Of a stretch of 52,605 nt of DNA, positions 1 to 10,424 are shown piece by piece. A program made the position numbers and the translations under genes. Origin of the DNA: Hyphomonas sp. (lineage in GTDB: Bacteria; Pseudomonadota; Alphaproteobacteria; Caulobacterales; Hyphomonadaceae); assembly GCF_013823385.1 (NCBI RefSeq), contig NZ_PNMA01000028.1, positions 1-52,605 on the forward strand. The letters are read 5' to 3'. The notes beneath the pieces were generated by a model. The model made no database searches. It worked only from the letters and a program-made list of their open reading frames with translations, and was not told where the DNA came from. Numbering within the stretch: position 1 is the stretch's first letter; the number at the start of each line of letters is the position of its first letter.

Positions 1-1533
1 TTTAGGGTACGGTCTAATAGGGAGGCTATTTCCAGGGACCCCCAGGCTGCACTCACAATCCAGTAAGTTTGTACAGCTTTCGGAATCCGTCACTCATCCC
101 TCGGCCCACGAATATTAACGTGGTTCCCATCGGCTACGCCTTTCGGCCTGACCTTAGGGGCCGGCTAACCCTGCGCAGATTAGCTTTACGCAGGAACCCT
201 TGGACTTTCGGCGAGAGGGTCTCTCACCCTCTTTGTCGCTACTCATGTCAACATTCTCACTTCCGATACCTCCAGCAAACCTCACGGTTCACCTTCATCG
301 GCTTACGGAACGCTCCGCTACCGCTCTTACGAGCCCGCGATTTCGGCGCATAACTTTAGTCCCGATACATTTTCCGCGCAGGATCGCTTGATCAGTGAGC
401 TGTTACGCTTTCTTTAAAGGATGGCTGCTTCTAAGCCAACCTCCTGATTGTCTCAGCAATCCCACATCGTTTCGCACTTAGCTATGACTTGGGGGCCTTA
501 ATCGGCGGTCTGGGTTGTTTCCCTTTTCACGACGGACGTTAGCACCCGCCGTGTGTCTGCCACGTATAACTTCCAGGTATTCGGAGTTTGATAAGGTTTG
601 GTAATCCGGTAAGGACCCCTAGCCCATTCAGTGCTCTACCCCCTGGAGTCTCAACCGTGACGCTCTACCTAAATAGATTTCGCGGAGAACCAGCTATCAG
701 CAAGTTTGATTGGCCTTTCACCCCTAGGCACAGGTCATCCGAGAATTTTTCAACATTCAACGGTTCGGCCCTCCAGTGCGTGTTACCGCACCTTCAGCCT
801 GCCCATACCTAGATCACTTGCCTTCGGGTCTAATGCTACGTACTCAGTCGCCCTATTCAGACTCGCTTTCGCTGTGCCTACACCTAACGGCTTAAGCTTG
901 CACGCAACACTAAGTCGTTGACCCATTATACAAAAGGTACGAGGTCACTCCGAAGAGCTCCCTCAGCTTGTAGGCATCCGGTTTCAGGATCTGTTTCACT
1001 CCCCTCATCGGGGTTCTTTTCATCATTCCCTCACGGTACTTGTTCACTATCGGTCGGTAAGGAGTACTTAGGCTTGGAGGGTGGTCCCCCCATTTTCAGA
1101 CAGGATTTCACGTGTCCCGCCCTACTCTAAAAGGTCTTCATTTTACGGATACGGGGCTATCACCCACTATGGCGCACCTTCCCAGATGCTTCTCCTTGTT
1201 TCAGACCAGGCCTGGTCCGCGTTCGCTCGCCACTACTAACGGAGTCTCAATTGATGTCCTTTCCTCCGGGTACTCAGATGTTTCAATTCCCCGGGTTCGC
1301 TTTTTAAACCTATGTATTCAGTTTAAAATACCTCACTATTGAAATGTCAGACATGTCGAGCGCCGAAGCGCTCGAATTATCCAACATCTCGGAGGTGGGT
1401 TTCCCCATTCAGAAATCACCGGATCAAAGGGTGCTCTCGCCTCCCCGGTGCTTATCGCAGAGTGCCACGTCTTTCATCGCCTCTTACCGCCAAGACATCC
1501 CCCGGATGCCCTTTTGACGCTTGATCTCATAAA
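1..1533 (-). rRNA. rrl: 23S ribosomal RNA, 5' part (truncated by window edge)
   Basis: Large-subunit rRNA read on the minus strand. The 5' end lies near 1533, where the reverse complement contains the usual 23S start (GATCAAGCG...AAGGGCATC...GGATG). Only about 1.5 kb of the expected ~2.8 kb is present; the 3' half and the 5S gene lie left of the window. All open frames here are shadows of the rRNA. The 5' boundary is approximate to about 10 bases. Confidence 0.97.
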
Positions 1534-1788
1534 ACCCATGTGCAGTGGAAAGCGCAGAACGCTTCACTTGCACAGAGTTTCAGTCAGACATTGTTGGTTT
1601 CTTGCAGACTGACCCTTTGAAGCACGCCTGTTGCCAAGCACGCTCTATCGGCTGAAGCAGCAACGCCAAAACCCTGTGGGGGTTTATGAGGCGCGCGGCC
1701 GGATCAGTCTTTCCCTTACGATAACAAACATCCCGGAACCCCAATGGGCTCCGGAAACCAGATAACTTCTTTCGTTCGTGAGACAGGA
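1534..1788 (-). other. Internal transcribed spacer, tRNA-Ala to 23S
   Basis: A transcribed spacer of about 255 bases between the tRNA-Ala 3' end and the 23S 5' end. No gene is visible. Processing stems for RNase III would be expected here but I did not fold it. Confidence 0.8.
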
Positions 1789-1864
1789 TGGTGGAGCCAG
1801 ACGGAGTCGAACCGACGGCCTCCTGAATGCAAATCAGGCGCTCTCCCAACTGAGCTATGGCCCC
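1789..1864 (-). tRNA. tRNA-Ala (anticodon UGC)
   Basis: The reverse complement begins GGGGCCATAGCTCAG and ends GGCTCCACCA, giving a 76-nt cloverleaf with a 7-bp acceptor stem and encoded CCA. The anticodon loop CTGATTTGCATTCAG reads TGC. It sits in the 16S-23S spacer in the usual alphaproteobacterial order 16S, Ile, Ala, 23S, and is processed from the rRNA precursor. Confidence 0.98.
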
Positions 1865-1917
1865 GTGGTTCCTGTCGCTGGCTCTCGGCCAGTCTCGCTT
1901 ACCCCTTGTAACTTCGA

Positions 1918-3672
<1,755 letters not shown>

Positions 3673-3832
3673 GTTTTGATCTGACGAACCATCCATTGGA
3701 ATATGGACGGTTACTTTGCTGTATAAGCATAAGTATTGCGTTCTTTGACGAGAACCCTTTTAAACAAAAGGAAGACCGAAGCCTTCCCGATGGAAAAAAG
3801 AATTCTCAAGAAACACATCGTCGTGATCGTTT

Positions 3833-3850
3833 GGACATCTTGCGATGTCC
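3833..3850 (-). promoter_or_regulatory. GCAA-loop hairpin in the rRNA leader
   Basis: The minus strand reads GGACATC-GCAA-GATGTCC, a perfect 7-bp stem closed by a GNRA-type tetraloop. It lies between the boxA-like site and 16S. Its position suggests a boxB/boxC-like or processing element of the leader; the role is inference. Confidence 0.5.
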
Positions 3851-3894
3851 GCAAGCCATCACGCCGCCTGCGTTTCTCTTCCTATCTCTTACGA

Positions 3895-3905
3895 TGTCAA
3901 ACAGC
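3895..3905 (-). promoter_or_regulatory. boxA-like antitermination site of the rRNA leader
   Basis: The minus strand reads GCTGTTTGACA, close to the E. coli rrn boxA (TGCTCTTTAACA). It lies about 60 bases downstream of the most proximal promoter and before 16S, where NusB/S10 would load in known rrn leaders. Assigned by similarity and position only. Confidence 0.55.
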
Positions 3906-3966
3906 GTGAGCCGAAGCTCGAATTTGGTGCCCGTTGGAAGCCTGCGGCCCCGTCCGGAAGTGGCGG

Positions 3967-3994
3967 CTTATACAGCCGCCTAATTTCCCGTCAA
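3967..3994 (-). promoter_or_regulatory. Candidate rRNA promoter, 16S-proximal
   Basis: Minus strand TTGACG, 16-bp spacer, TATAAG, followed at once by a GC-rich discriminator (CCGCC). This is the best -35/-10 pair of the array and the closest to 16S. Confidence 0.7.
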
Positions 3995-4105
3995 CCACCT
4001 TTTTTCGCTCTTCTGCAGTTCGTCAGAACCACCAGATTTTAGCGAACACAACTCCCTGGCCGATCAAGTCTCGGCCCGTTTGTTGGGGCGTCCGGGAAGC
4101 GGCGG

Positions 4106-4133
4106 CTTGTATAACCACCGCATTTCCCGTCAA
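4106..4133 (-). promoter_or_regulatory. Candidate rRNA promoter, second
   Basis: Minus strand TTGACG, 16-bp spacer, TACAAG, then CCGCC. It occupies the same place in its repeat unit as the proximal promoter, 139 bp further upstream. Confidence 0.6.
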
Positions 4134-4241
4134 CCTCTTTTTTCGCTTTTCCACAGCCTGTTAGAGCCACCGGATTTTAGCGAACTGAACTTCCTGGCCG
4201 ATCATCTCGGCCCATCCATTCGGGCGTTCGGGAAGCGGCGG

Positions 4242-4269
4242 CTTTTAGGGCCACCGTTTCTCCCGTCAA
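4242..4269 (-). promoter_or_regulatory. Candidate rRNA promoter, third
   Basis: Minus strand TTGACG, 16-bp spacer, TAAAAG, then CCGCC, in the same register of the third repeat unit. Confidence 0.6.
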
Positions 4270-4389
4270 CCCTTTTCTCACCCCTCTTTCAGAATTCCAC
4301 ACCTTGGCGTGAAGCCTGATTTTCAGAGCGAACAGAACTCCTGTGCCGATTGTCTCGGCCCATTTGCTCGGGCGTTCGGGAGAACCGCA

Positions 4390-4419
4390 CATATAGCCGC
4401 TGTTCGGTGTAAAGGGCAA
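4390..4419 (-). promoter_or_regulatory. Candidate rRNA promoter, distal and diverged
   Basis: Minus strand TTGCCC, 18-bp spacer, TATATG. It lies where the fourth, decayed repeat unit would place its promoter, so it may be weak or relic. Confidence 0.4.
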
Positions 4420-4574
4420 CCCCTTTTCTTCCGTTCGGCGACCGCAGGGCGGTCATCGCTGGGCCGTTTGTTGCCGCCCGGCTCAGCGAAGGCCGCGATG
4501 TATCGGTGCCGCCTGAGAACCACAAGCCCTCATTCTGCGAAATTCACAGATTCACTGCTGTTTGTGGAAAAGGC

Positions 4575-5009
4575 TCAGAACTGGGCGGAGAGGTAAGACT
4601 TCATCGCCTGGGCCTCAGCCTCTGTCTCGGCGATCTTCCATTTCACCAGATCCCCGATGGAGACAAAGCCGGTCAGCCGGTTGTTGCGCACAACGGGAAG
4701 ATGCCGGATGCGCCGGTCGGTCATCAGCTGCAGCGCCTGGTCGATGGGGGCTTCCGCCGTGATGGTGATCACGGCCCGCGTCATGGCGTTGCCAACATTC
4801 ATCTCGAGGGCCGCCGCCCCCTCCCTGGCGAACTGCCGCACGATATCGCGTTCCGACAGCACACCGACGATCTCGCCGTCAGCGTCCAGCGTCACGACCG
4901 CGCCGATCCGCCGTTCATCCAGCAGCCGCGCCGCTTCGCGCAGCGTATCATCGGCCCGCAGCGTGATGACTTCACGGCCCTTGTCGTTGAGAATCTGTTC
5001 AATGATCAT
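4575..5009 (-). CDS. CBS-domain pair protein
   Basis: 144-aa soluble protein made almost wholly of two CBS motifs (about residues 8-62 and 75-132), which together form one Bateman module. Such modules bind adenine nucleotides or similar ligands and usually regulate a partner. Telling stretches are LREAARLLDERRIGAVVTLD with VLSERDIV in the first repeat, and RIRHLPVV with GFVSIGDLVKW in the second. No catalytic or membrane domain is attached, so it is a stand-alone CBS protein common in alphaproteobacteria. It is transcribed away from the rhomboid gene's 3' end on the same strand. The partner and ligand cannot be read from sequence. Confidence 0.93.
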   Translation of the reverse strand: MIIEQILNDKGREVITLRADDTLREAARLLDERRIGAVVTLDADGEIVGVLSERDIVRQFAREGAAALEMNVGNAMTRAVITITAEAPIDQALQLMTDRRIRHLPVVRNNRLTGFVSIGDLVKWKIAETEAEAQAMKSYLSAQF

Positions 5010-5123
5010 TCCGGTCCTCCATCGCAGCGGCGGCCTTCAGGCCGTCTCACCATGATGGAAGATACCATAACCGGGAACGCGAAGCGACTCCCATGAATTC
5101 GGCGTTAAACGCCCTGTTTCCGC

Positions 5124-5837
5124 TTATATATCAAGTTTGCGCAGAGCGTTCCAAATCAGCACACGGGCAAAAAGCGCCCCGGCGACATAGCCGCCGGCAT
5201 GCACTTCCCAGGCGATGGATGCCCCCAGAAGCGCCGGACCGACAAAGGCAAACAGCAGGTTTGCCACCATGAAGATGCTCGTCACGGTGAGGAAATTGCG
5301 CGAGAGAACCCGCGCCCCCGCTCCTTCCCGCATGAGGAAAAACGCCCCCATCAGGCCACTGATCCCGCCCGAGGCGCCCACCGCGATGGGCCCGCTGGGA
5401 TTGTTGAGCAGCAGGTAAACCAGTCCGCCCCCGGCCTGGGAAAGGAAAATCAGTACAAAGAACATGGCGACGGCGCCAACGCCATATCCGCCGCGCAAAG
5501 CCGAGAGCATTTCCAGCACCGGCTTGCCGATGGCGATCATGAAAACGGCGTTCAGGATAACGTGAAACCAGTCTCCGTGCAGCAGCGTGCTGAGCACAAA
5601 GGGTGCCATCGCGCTCAGCCATCCGGCATAGGGCGGCGCCACGCCTGGCAGCAGAACCGGGCCGCCAATCCACCCCCAGAAGCGTTCCGGAAACAGCGCT
5701 CCATGATACAGCGCCGCGATTTCCAGCTCCTGCGGAGCGAAGACGCGGGCCCCATGCAACGCAATCAGCAGCAGCGCAAAAGCGGTCAGCGGCAGCGGCG
5801 CATTGATGATCGGCGGGCGCTTTTGAGCAGATTGCAT
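5124..5837 (-). CDS. Rhomboid family intramembrane serine protease
   Basis: 237-aa polytopic membrane protein. The rhomboid catalytic features are present: H92 and N96 in HGDWFHVILNAVFM, the GxSG nucleophile motif GASG with S156, and the partner His213 in VHAGGY. About six hydrophobic helices are visible. The family cuts substrates inside the membrane; the substrate here is unknown. It lies on the same strand as the CBS gene but 114 bp upstream, and is divergent from the DUF4345 gene. All catalytic residues are intact. Confidence 0.93.
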   Translation of the reverse strand: MQSAQKRPPIINAPLPLTAFALLLIALHGARVFAPQELEIAALYHGALFPERFWGWIGGPVLLPGVAPPYAGWLSAMAPFVLSTLLHGDWFHVILNAVFMIAIGKPVLEMLSALRGGYGVGAVAMFFVLIFLSQAGGGLVYLLLNNPSGPIAVGASGGISGLMGAFFLMREGAGARVLSRNFLTVTSIFMVANLLFAFVGPALLGASIAWEVHAGGYVAGALFARVLIWNALRKLDI

Positions 5838-5944
5838 CCCAAATTCCTCACTACTCGCGGCCAGAATCGGTCTGCCACACGCTCTTTCATGTAGGCGTGA
5901 ATGTTAAATTTGCCTCGCCGCGCGCTGAAACTAGTTCCTCTCTT

Positions 5945-6325
5945 ATGTACGTGAAGCTGTTTCTCGGGCTCGTCGCGGCCCTTTTCGCCCTCTTCGGGGC
6001 CGTCTCGCTGGCCAATCCCATCGGCATGGCCGAAAACCTCGGCGTCGCCGTCGGCGGCCCCAATGGCGCTTACGAGCTGCGGGGCATCTATGGCGGGGTC
6101 AGCCTGGCCGCCGCCCTGCTCTGCGCAGCCGGGGCGCTGCAGTCCGCCTTCCGGCTGCCGGCGATCTGGTTTCTCATTGTATATATGGGGGGCTATGTGT
6201 TCGCGCGCGGCTTTGCCCTGCTCCTCGGCCCGGCGCCCACCAGCGTGTATATCGGCTTTGTCGCCTTTGAAGTGGCCGTGCTGGCCGGGGCGATATTCGC
6301 CCTGAGAGCCACCCGGCAGCGCTGA
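5945..6325 (+). CDS. DUF4345-like small membrane protein
   Basis: 126-aa protein with about four hydrophobic helices, starting MYVKLFLGLVAALFALFG. The pattern of GAYELRGIYGG in the second part matches the DUF4345 family, whose function is unknown. An in-frame GTG at 5897 would add 16 residues, but the ATG at 5945 begins the hydrophobic helix directly and is preferred; the ribosome site is weak for both. Divergent from the rhomboid gene. Confidence 0.75.
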   Translation: MYVKLFLGLVAALFALFGAVSLANPIGMAENLGVAVGGPNGAYELRGIYGGVSLAAALLCAAGALQSAFRLPAIWFLIVYMGGYVFARGFALLLGPAPTSVYIGFVAFEVAVLAGAIFALRATRQR

Positions 6326-6328
6326 TCC

Positions 6329-6361
6329 CAAAAGAAAAGCCCCGCCAGCGAGGCGGGGCTT
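6329..6361 (-). terminator. Rho-independent terminator for the TonB receptor gene
   Basis: Inverted repeat AAGCCCCGCC / GGCGGGGCTT with a 5-base loop (6337-6361). On the minus strand it is followed by a T-rich run (TTTTCTTTT at 6338-6330). It sits just beyond the receptor stop codon; on the plus strand it could also help end the DUF4345 transcript. Confidence 0.85.
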
Positions 6362-6388
6362 CCTGAAGAATCACTGGCCAGGGCCGTC

Positions 6389-9007
6389 TCAGAACGTCTT
6401 GCGCAGCGTCACGCCATAGGAACGGGGCGCGACGGGATAGCCCATATAGGAGCCAGACTGCGCCACGGCCGGGAATGCGGTCGTGATATATTCGTCGTTG
6501 AACACGTTGCGCACCCACAGCGTCACGCCGAGGCCGTCATCATTGCTGAAGCCGGTCGAGGCATTGAAGGTATTGACCTTCTTCTGCTCGCCAAAGGCGG
6601 CCTGCTCGATGTCGCTGTCGAAATGGTCAACGGCGCTTTCATACTGCCAGTCGCCGCGGACATAGGCGTCCCAGCCGGCCACATCGAAGAAGTAGGTCGC
6701 CGCCGTGGAGGTAGCCACTTCCGGAATGCCATAGGGCTTCTGGCCGGAAAGGTCGCCGCTCGCCGAATTCGGGAAGCTGTCATACTTCGGATCCTGAAGC
6801 GTACCGGCCACCATCAGCTGCAGATTATTGACCGGGTTCCAGGTCACGTCGAATTCCAGACCCTTGTTGGACTGCTTGCCGGCATTGGCCAGCGCGAAGC
6901 CCGTGCCCGTGAACACGTTCGACTGGAAGCCTTCGATCGTCTGGTCGAAATAGGCGAGATTGAAAGCCACGGTCGAATAGACGCCCTTCAGGCCCACCTC
7001 GAACACGGCCGCATCCTCCGGCCCGGCATAGCGGGTGCCGGTCGTCAGGTTCGGCAGGGCGAGGCCGGCATTGCGAATCGGCGATCCTGCCGGGCTCGTC
7101 ACCGGCGAACCGGGGATGAAGTCCCGCGCGAAGGGGCGCGAGTCGCGCGACAGGTTCCAGGACGTCGCCTTGAAGCCGGTGGCATACGACACATAAGTAT
7201 TGAGGTTGTCGTTGAGGTCATAGGCAAGGCGCAGCGTGTAGGTCGTTGCCGAATCCTTCGTCTGGCCGCTTTCGACCGAGTTGGGGAAGTTCAGGAACGG
7301 CGGCAGGAACTGCAGCGGCTGAAGGGCCAGGAACGGGTTGACCGCCGGGTTCGTCGCATTGGCTGTCGCAAATTGCTGCATGCCGGCAAAGATCGCCGGG
7401 TTGGCCTGCGCAAAAGCGCCCACGGCAGCCGGATTGGTCGGATCAACACCTGCGTTGATCAGGGCCTGGCCGAGGATCACCTGCTGGCCAGCCGCCACGA
7501 AGTCGACCGCCGAAAGGGCGTCCGTCGCGTTCACGCGGCCATACGCATCCTTCTTGTCTTCGGTATAGTTGAGGCCGACGGTTGCCGTCAGGCGCTCAGT
7601 GACATGAAAGTCCAGTGTCCCGAAGAGAGACCAGGCGGTGTTGTCCTGGCCATAGGATTCGGCAAGCCCCTGCCCTGCCTGGGCAAAGGTGGTGCCCACC
7701 GGCAGGCCCAGCACGCTTTCGACGCCTGCCAGAATGTCGGTGATCGTGCCGGTATTGGGGTTCAGCCCCCCTGCCAGGGCGTTGGCATAGTTGCGATAGT
7801 CGTTGCCATAGAAGAGGCCGTTCTCGATATCGACCTTTTCATCGAAATAGAACGCGCCCAGCATCCAGTCGAACCGCTCGCCCGCCGTCGAGGTCAGGCG
7901 GATTTCCTGGGTGAAGGTGTCGATGTCGGTCTTGTTGGAGTTTTCTGCCAGCAGGTTCGCGCCGGTGAAATCGGAATCCTGGTTGGTGTCGAGCTTCGAC
8001 ATCCGGTACGCCGTGATCGAGGTCAGGCGCACGGTCTCCAGATCGAAGTCAGCCTGGAACGATGCCCCGCCATTGTCGATCTTGTTCGTGGACGGAAGGT
8101 TATACGCCACGCGGTAGCTGTGGGGATCTTCCGCAACGATCTGCCCGCCCAGAGCCTGCACGATGGCGCCCGTCGGCCCGTTGACGACGTTGGCCGCAGC
8201 GCAGCACAGCTCGTCGATCTGGTCATAGTCCGCCATCAGACGGAAAGACGTGTTCACATTCGGTTCGAACAGCAGGTCGCCGCGGATGCCCCAGCGGTTG
8301 CGTTCGTTGGTTTTCGTTCCCGTGCCGATATCTTCGACATAGCCGTCGCGCTTGTTGTAGGTCACGCCCACGGCGCCGGCGAGGTTTTCCGCCAGCGGCC
8401 CGGTGACATAGCCATTCACCCGGTAGCCATTCTCGTTGCTGATCGTGCCATCAACCACGCCGCCAAACTCATATTGCGGCTTCTTGGTAACGACCGAGAT
8501 CACGCCGGCTGACGCGTTCTTGCCAAACAGGGTCGATTGCGGCCCGCGCAGCACTTCCACCCGCTCGATGTTCGGCAGGTCGGAAATCTGCGAGGCAGAG
8601 CGCGACCGGTAGACGCCATCAATGAAGACACCCACCGACGGCTCGATCCCGGCATTGTTGGCCCCGTTGCCGAAGCCGCGGATCACGAAGTTGGTGTTGG
8701 CCGAAGACTGCAGCTGGCCCACGCGCAGCGACGGAATGATCGACTGCAGGTCGTTGAGGTCAACAATCGCCGCCCGCTCGATGGTGGCATCGTCCACCAC
8801 GGACACCGCGATCGGCACATCCTGCAGCGTCTGTTCGCGCTTGGTGGCCGTGATCGTCACGGTCTGCATGGTACGGGTTTCTTCGGCGGCTTCCTGTTCC
8901 TGGGCCAGCGCCGGGGCGGCAGCCGTCAGGGCGCTGAGACCAACGCCAAGGCAAAGCATGGCGCTCAGAGCCTTGCGGCCCGATGGCGTCATTTCAGATT
9001 TTGACAC
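6389..9007 (-). CDS. TonB-dependent outer-membrane receptor
   Basis: About 872 aa. Signal peptide (ALSAMLCLGVGLSALTAAAPALAQ), then a TonB-box-like VTITATKR segment, a plug domain with VEVLRGPQSTLFGKNASAG, and a long beta-barrel ending in aromatic Phe (TLRKTF). It resembles the large Caulobacterales/Sphingomonadales receptor group. The substrate cannot be told; no transporter gene is next to it. The chosen GTG start at 9007 (VSKSEMTP) has AGGAAACTCCAC in front; an ATG five codons in lacks a ribosome site. Transcribed alone, with its own promoter and terminator. Confidence 0.93.
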   Translation of the reverse strand: MSKSEMTPSGRKALSAMLCLGVGLSALTAAAPALAQEQEAAEETRTMQTVTITATKREQTLQDVPIAVSVVDDATIERAAIVDLNDLQSIIPSLRVGQLQSSANTNFVIRGFGNGANNAGIEPSVGVFIDGVYRSRSASQISDLPNIERVEVLRGPQSTLFGKNASAGVISVVTKKPQYEFGGVVDGTISNENGYRVNGYVTGPLAENLAGAVGVTYNKRDGYVEDIGTGTKTNERNRWGIRGDLLFEPNVNTSFRLMADYDQIDELCCAAANVVNGPTGAIVQALGGQIVAEDPHSYRVAYNLPSTNKIDNGGASFQADFDLETVRLTSITAYRMSKLDTNQDSDFTGANLLAENSNKTDIDTFTQEIRLTSTAGERFDWMLGAFYFDEKVDIENGLFYGNDYRNYANALAGGLNPNTGTITDILAGVESVLGLPVGTTFAQAGQGLAESYGQDNTAWSLFGTLDFHVTERLTATVGLNYTEDKKDAYGRVNATDALSAVDFVAAGQQVILGQALINAGVDPTNPAAVGAFAQANPAIFAGMQQFATANATNPAVNPFLALQPLQFLPPFLNFPNSVESGQTKDSATTYTLRLAYDLNDNLNTYVSYATGFKATSWNLSRDSRPFARDFIPGSPVTSPAGSPIRNAGLALPNLTTGTRYAGPEDAAVFEVGLKGVYSTVAFNLAYFDQTIEGFQSNVFTGTGFALANAGKQSNKGLEFDVTWNPVNNLQLMVAGTLQDPKYDSFPNSASGDLSGQKPYGIPEVATSTAATYFFDVAGWDAYVRGDWQYESAVDHFDSDIEQAAFGEQKKVNTFNASTGFSNDDGLGVTLWVRNVFNDEYITTAFPAVAQSGSYMGYPVAPRSYGVTLRKTF

Positions 9008-9419
9008 GTGGAGTTTCCTTCCTGGGAGATTCTGCTGATGGAGGTTGGCCATCGCCCTGCCCGGTGGGGACCGCAGGCGCCGGCAGAGTTTCTTATTAGT
9101 ATGAAGAGATTGTAATCGGCAGATTCGCGGCGAGGCAAGTCTCACCCTCAGGCAACCCGGCGGCGCAATGGCCGTAACCCTGGCGCAGCTGTTCCGGGCT
9201 GAAACGCCCCCGCTTCCAGCCTGAGGCACAGCTTCGCCTTCCCGGCGTCCTGCTGCGCCAATTCTTCCCCCTGAAGCGTAGGAAACAGCGGCGGCGCGCA
9301 CGTTTATTCCCTCATGGCGTGAATTCAGCCGCTGCCGGCGAACTGGAACAATTATTGCGATTGAGGAGCCGGAGAGGGCCTCCCCTTGGCCCGATGGAAC
9401 ATCAGGAGCAATCCAGAAC
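9008..9419. other. Divergent intergenic region, receptor / PAS gene
   Basis: 412 bp between divergent genes. It holds the receptor promoter candidate at 9109-9138. I see no gene, no repeat and no clear operator in the rest. Confidence 0.6.
9109..9138 (-). promoter_or_regulatory. Candidate sigma70 promoter of the TonB receptor
   Basis: Minus strand TTGCCT, 18-bp spacer, TACAAT, about 100 bases before the GTG start. Found by eye only. Confidence 0.45.
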
Positions 9420-9968
9420 ATGGTCGAGCACTCGATCCACCCGAATACCCGTGTCCTGCTGGACGCCTGGCGCCGCATGCAATCGGAGCCGGACATGCAC
9501 GCCGCTGCCGGCCCCAATGTGGCCGAGCATGAAGACCTGATCGACCGCATTTTCGTGCTCGAACTGATGGACGACCGCACCTGGCTGGTGCGCACCGCAG
9601 GCGACGCCGTCACCTCCCTGGTGGGCCGCCGCCTCTCGAATCACAATTTCCTCGATCTCTGGACCGGCCCGGACCGCGTGATGGTCGATGCCTGCCTTGA
9701 GGCGATCCGCCTGGATGGTGGCCCCGGCGTGATCCGCGGGCGCGGCGAAACCCTTTCGGGCGCCCGCGCGGAGCTGGAAGTCACCCTGATGCCGCTCTCG
9801 GCCGGTACGGCCGGCGCCACGCGCAACCGGATGCTGGGCCTCTACCAGACCCTCAGCAGCGAAGGCGCGCTCAACGGCCAGCCGGTCTTCCGCCACCGCG
9901 TCTCGATGATCGTGCCGCCAGATACCCGCCGCGTCGGCCCGAAGCTGCGCCTGGTGGCCTCGAACTGA
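9420..9968 (+). CDS. PAS_5-type PAS domain protein
   Basis: 182 aa, starting MVEHSIHPNTRVLLDAWRRM. The order of an N-terminal helix, a PAS-like core (EDLIDRIFVLELMDDRTWLVRTAG...LVGRRL...DLWTG) and a C-terminal helix-strand tail (RHRVSMIVPP) fits the PAS_5 family (PF07310) of alphaproteobacteria. No output domain is attached, so it may act as a stand-alone sensor or flagellar/cell-cycle accessory. The ligand is unknown. Monocistronic; its stop codon forms one foot of the structured element that follows. Confidence 0.8.
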   Translation: MVEHSIHPNTRVLLDAWRRMQSEPDMHAAAGPNVAEHEDLIDRIFVLELMDDRTWLVRTAGDAVTSLVGRRLSNHNFLDLWTGPDRVMVDACLEAIRLDGGPGVIRGRGETLSGARAELEVTLMPLSAGTAGATRNRMLGLYQTLSSEGALNGQPVFRHRVSMIVPPDTRRVGPKLRLVASN

Positions 9969-10123
9969 AACAACAGGCTCTGCCCGCAAGGGCAGCCTGC
10001 GTGAAGCCTGGCCTCGCCGGTGATCAGGGGGCTGAGCGCGCCAGAATGGCGCGTATCACCGGGCGGAGCGCGAGATCCCCATAATCTCCGCGCCCCGCGC
10101 CAGGTTTCACGCTCTCTGTTTCA
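9966..10123. repeat. Cloverleaf-like inverted-repeat element between convergent genes
   Basis: A nested set of inverted repeats fills the gap between two stop codons. Outer feet TGAAAC (9966-9971) pair with GTTTCA (10118-10123). A 14-bp stem GCGTGAAGCCTGGC (9999-10012) pairs with GCCAGGTTTCACGC (10099-10112), counting one G-U. An inner stem joins 10015-10024 to 10055-10065. Hairpins CGCGCCA-GAA-TGGCGCG (10037-10053) and 10068-10093 branch from it, plus a small TGCCCGCAAGGGCA hairpin on the left. It may be a bidirectional terminator, a MITE-like repeat or a structured RNA. Confidence 0.7.
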
Positions 10124-10411
10124 AGCGGCCGCGAGCGGCTCGATATCCGAAACATCAATATCCGCCTCGGCCTTGAGCAGATCATAGCTCATCTGCAGGT
10201 TCATCCAGAACTCGACACTCGTGCCGAAGGCCCGCGCAAGACGCTTGGCCGTGTCGATGGTCATGGATGTTTCTTCCTTGATCAGTCGCTCGATCCGCGT
10301 GCGCGGCACGCGGATGTGCCTGGCCAGCCGGATCGGGCTGAGGCCCATCGGCTCAAGAAACTCATAGCGGAGAATTTCGCCGGGATGGACTGGCACTTTA
10401 AGGGTCGTCAT
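10121..10411 (-). CDS. higA: HigA family antitoxin (XRE-type HTH)
   Basis: 96-aa DNA-binding antitoxin. The opening VPVHPGEILRYEFLEPMGLS and the helix-turn-helix at about residues 24-50 (IRLARHIRVPRTRIERLIKE), then AKRLARAFGTSVEFWMNLQ, are hallmark HigA sequence. It should neutralise HigB and repress the operon. The ATG at 10411 is preceded by AAGGAGACAGGTG. It is the second gene of a higBA operon, 13 bp after higB. Toxin-first order is the usual one for this family. Confidence 0.95.
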   Translation of the reverse strand: MTTLKVPVHPGEILRYEFLEPMGLSPIRLARHIRVPRTRIERLIKEETSMTIDTAKRLARAFGTSVEFWMNLQMSYDLLKAEADIDVSDIEPLAAA

Positions 10412-10424
10412 CACCTGTCTCCTT

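Larger units (their letters stand above)
3940..4420 (-). repeat. Degenerate tandem repeat (3-4 units of about 140 bp) in the rRNA promoter region
   Basis: Imperfect tandem units begin near 3950, 4091, 4228 and 4376. Each holds, on the plus strand, a core like CGGGAAGCGGCGGCTT, then TTTCCCGTCAACC, then a segment like GATTTTAGCGAAC...CTCGGCCC. The first three are clearly related; the fourth is strongly diverged. Each unit holds one promoter-like pair on the minus strand. Apart from the leader and promoters, the stretch 3673-4574 shows no convincing gene. Confidence 0.8.

Noticed and set aside
69..1524. Several open frames on the plus strand within the first 1.5 kb
   Set aside because: They lie inside 23S rRNA, which is read on the other strand.
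4309..4596. Frames in the rRNA promoter repeat region
   Set aside because: They run through the repeat and promoter array with no ribosome sites; repeats explain the sequence.
6623..8512. A 629-codon plus-strand frame opposite the TonB receptor gene
   Set aside because: It is a GC-driven shadow of the receptor; the minus-strand product has clear plug and barrel motifs.
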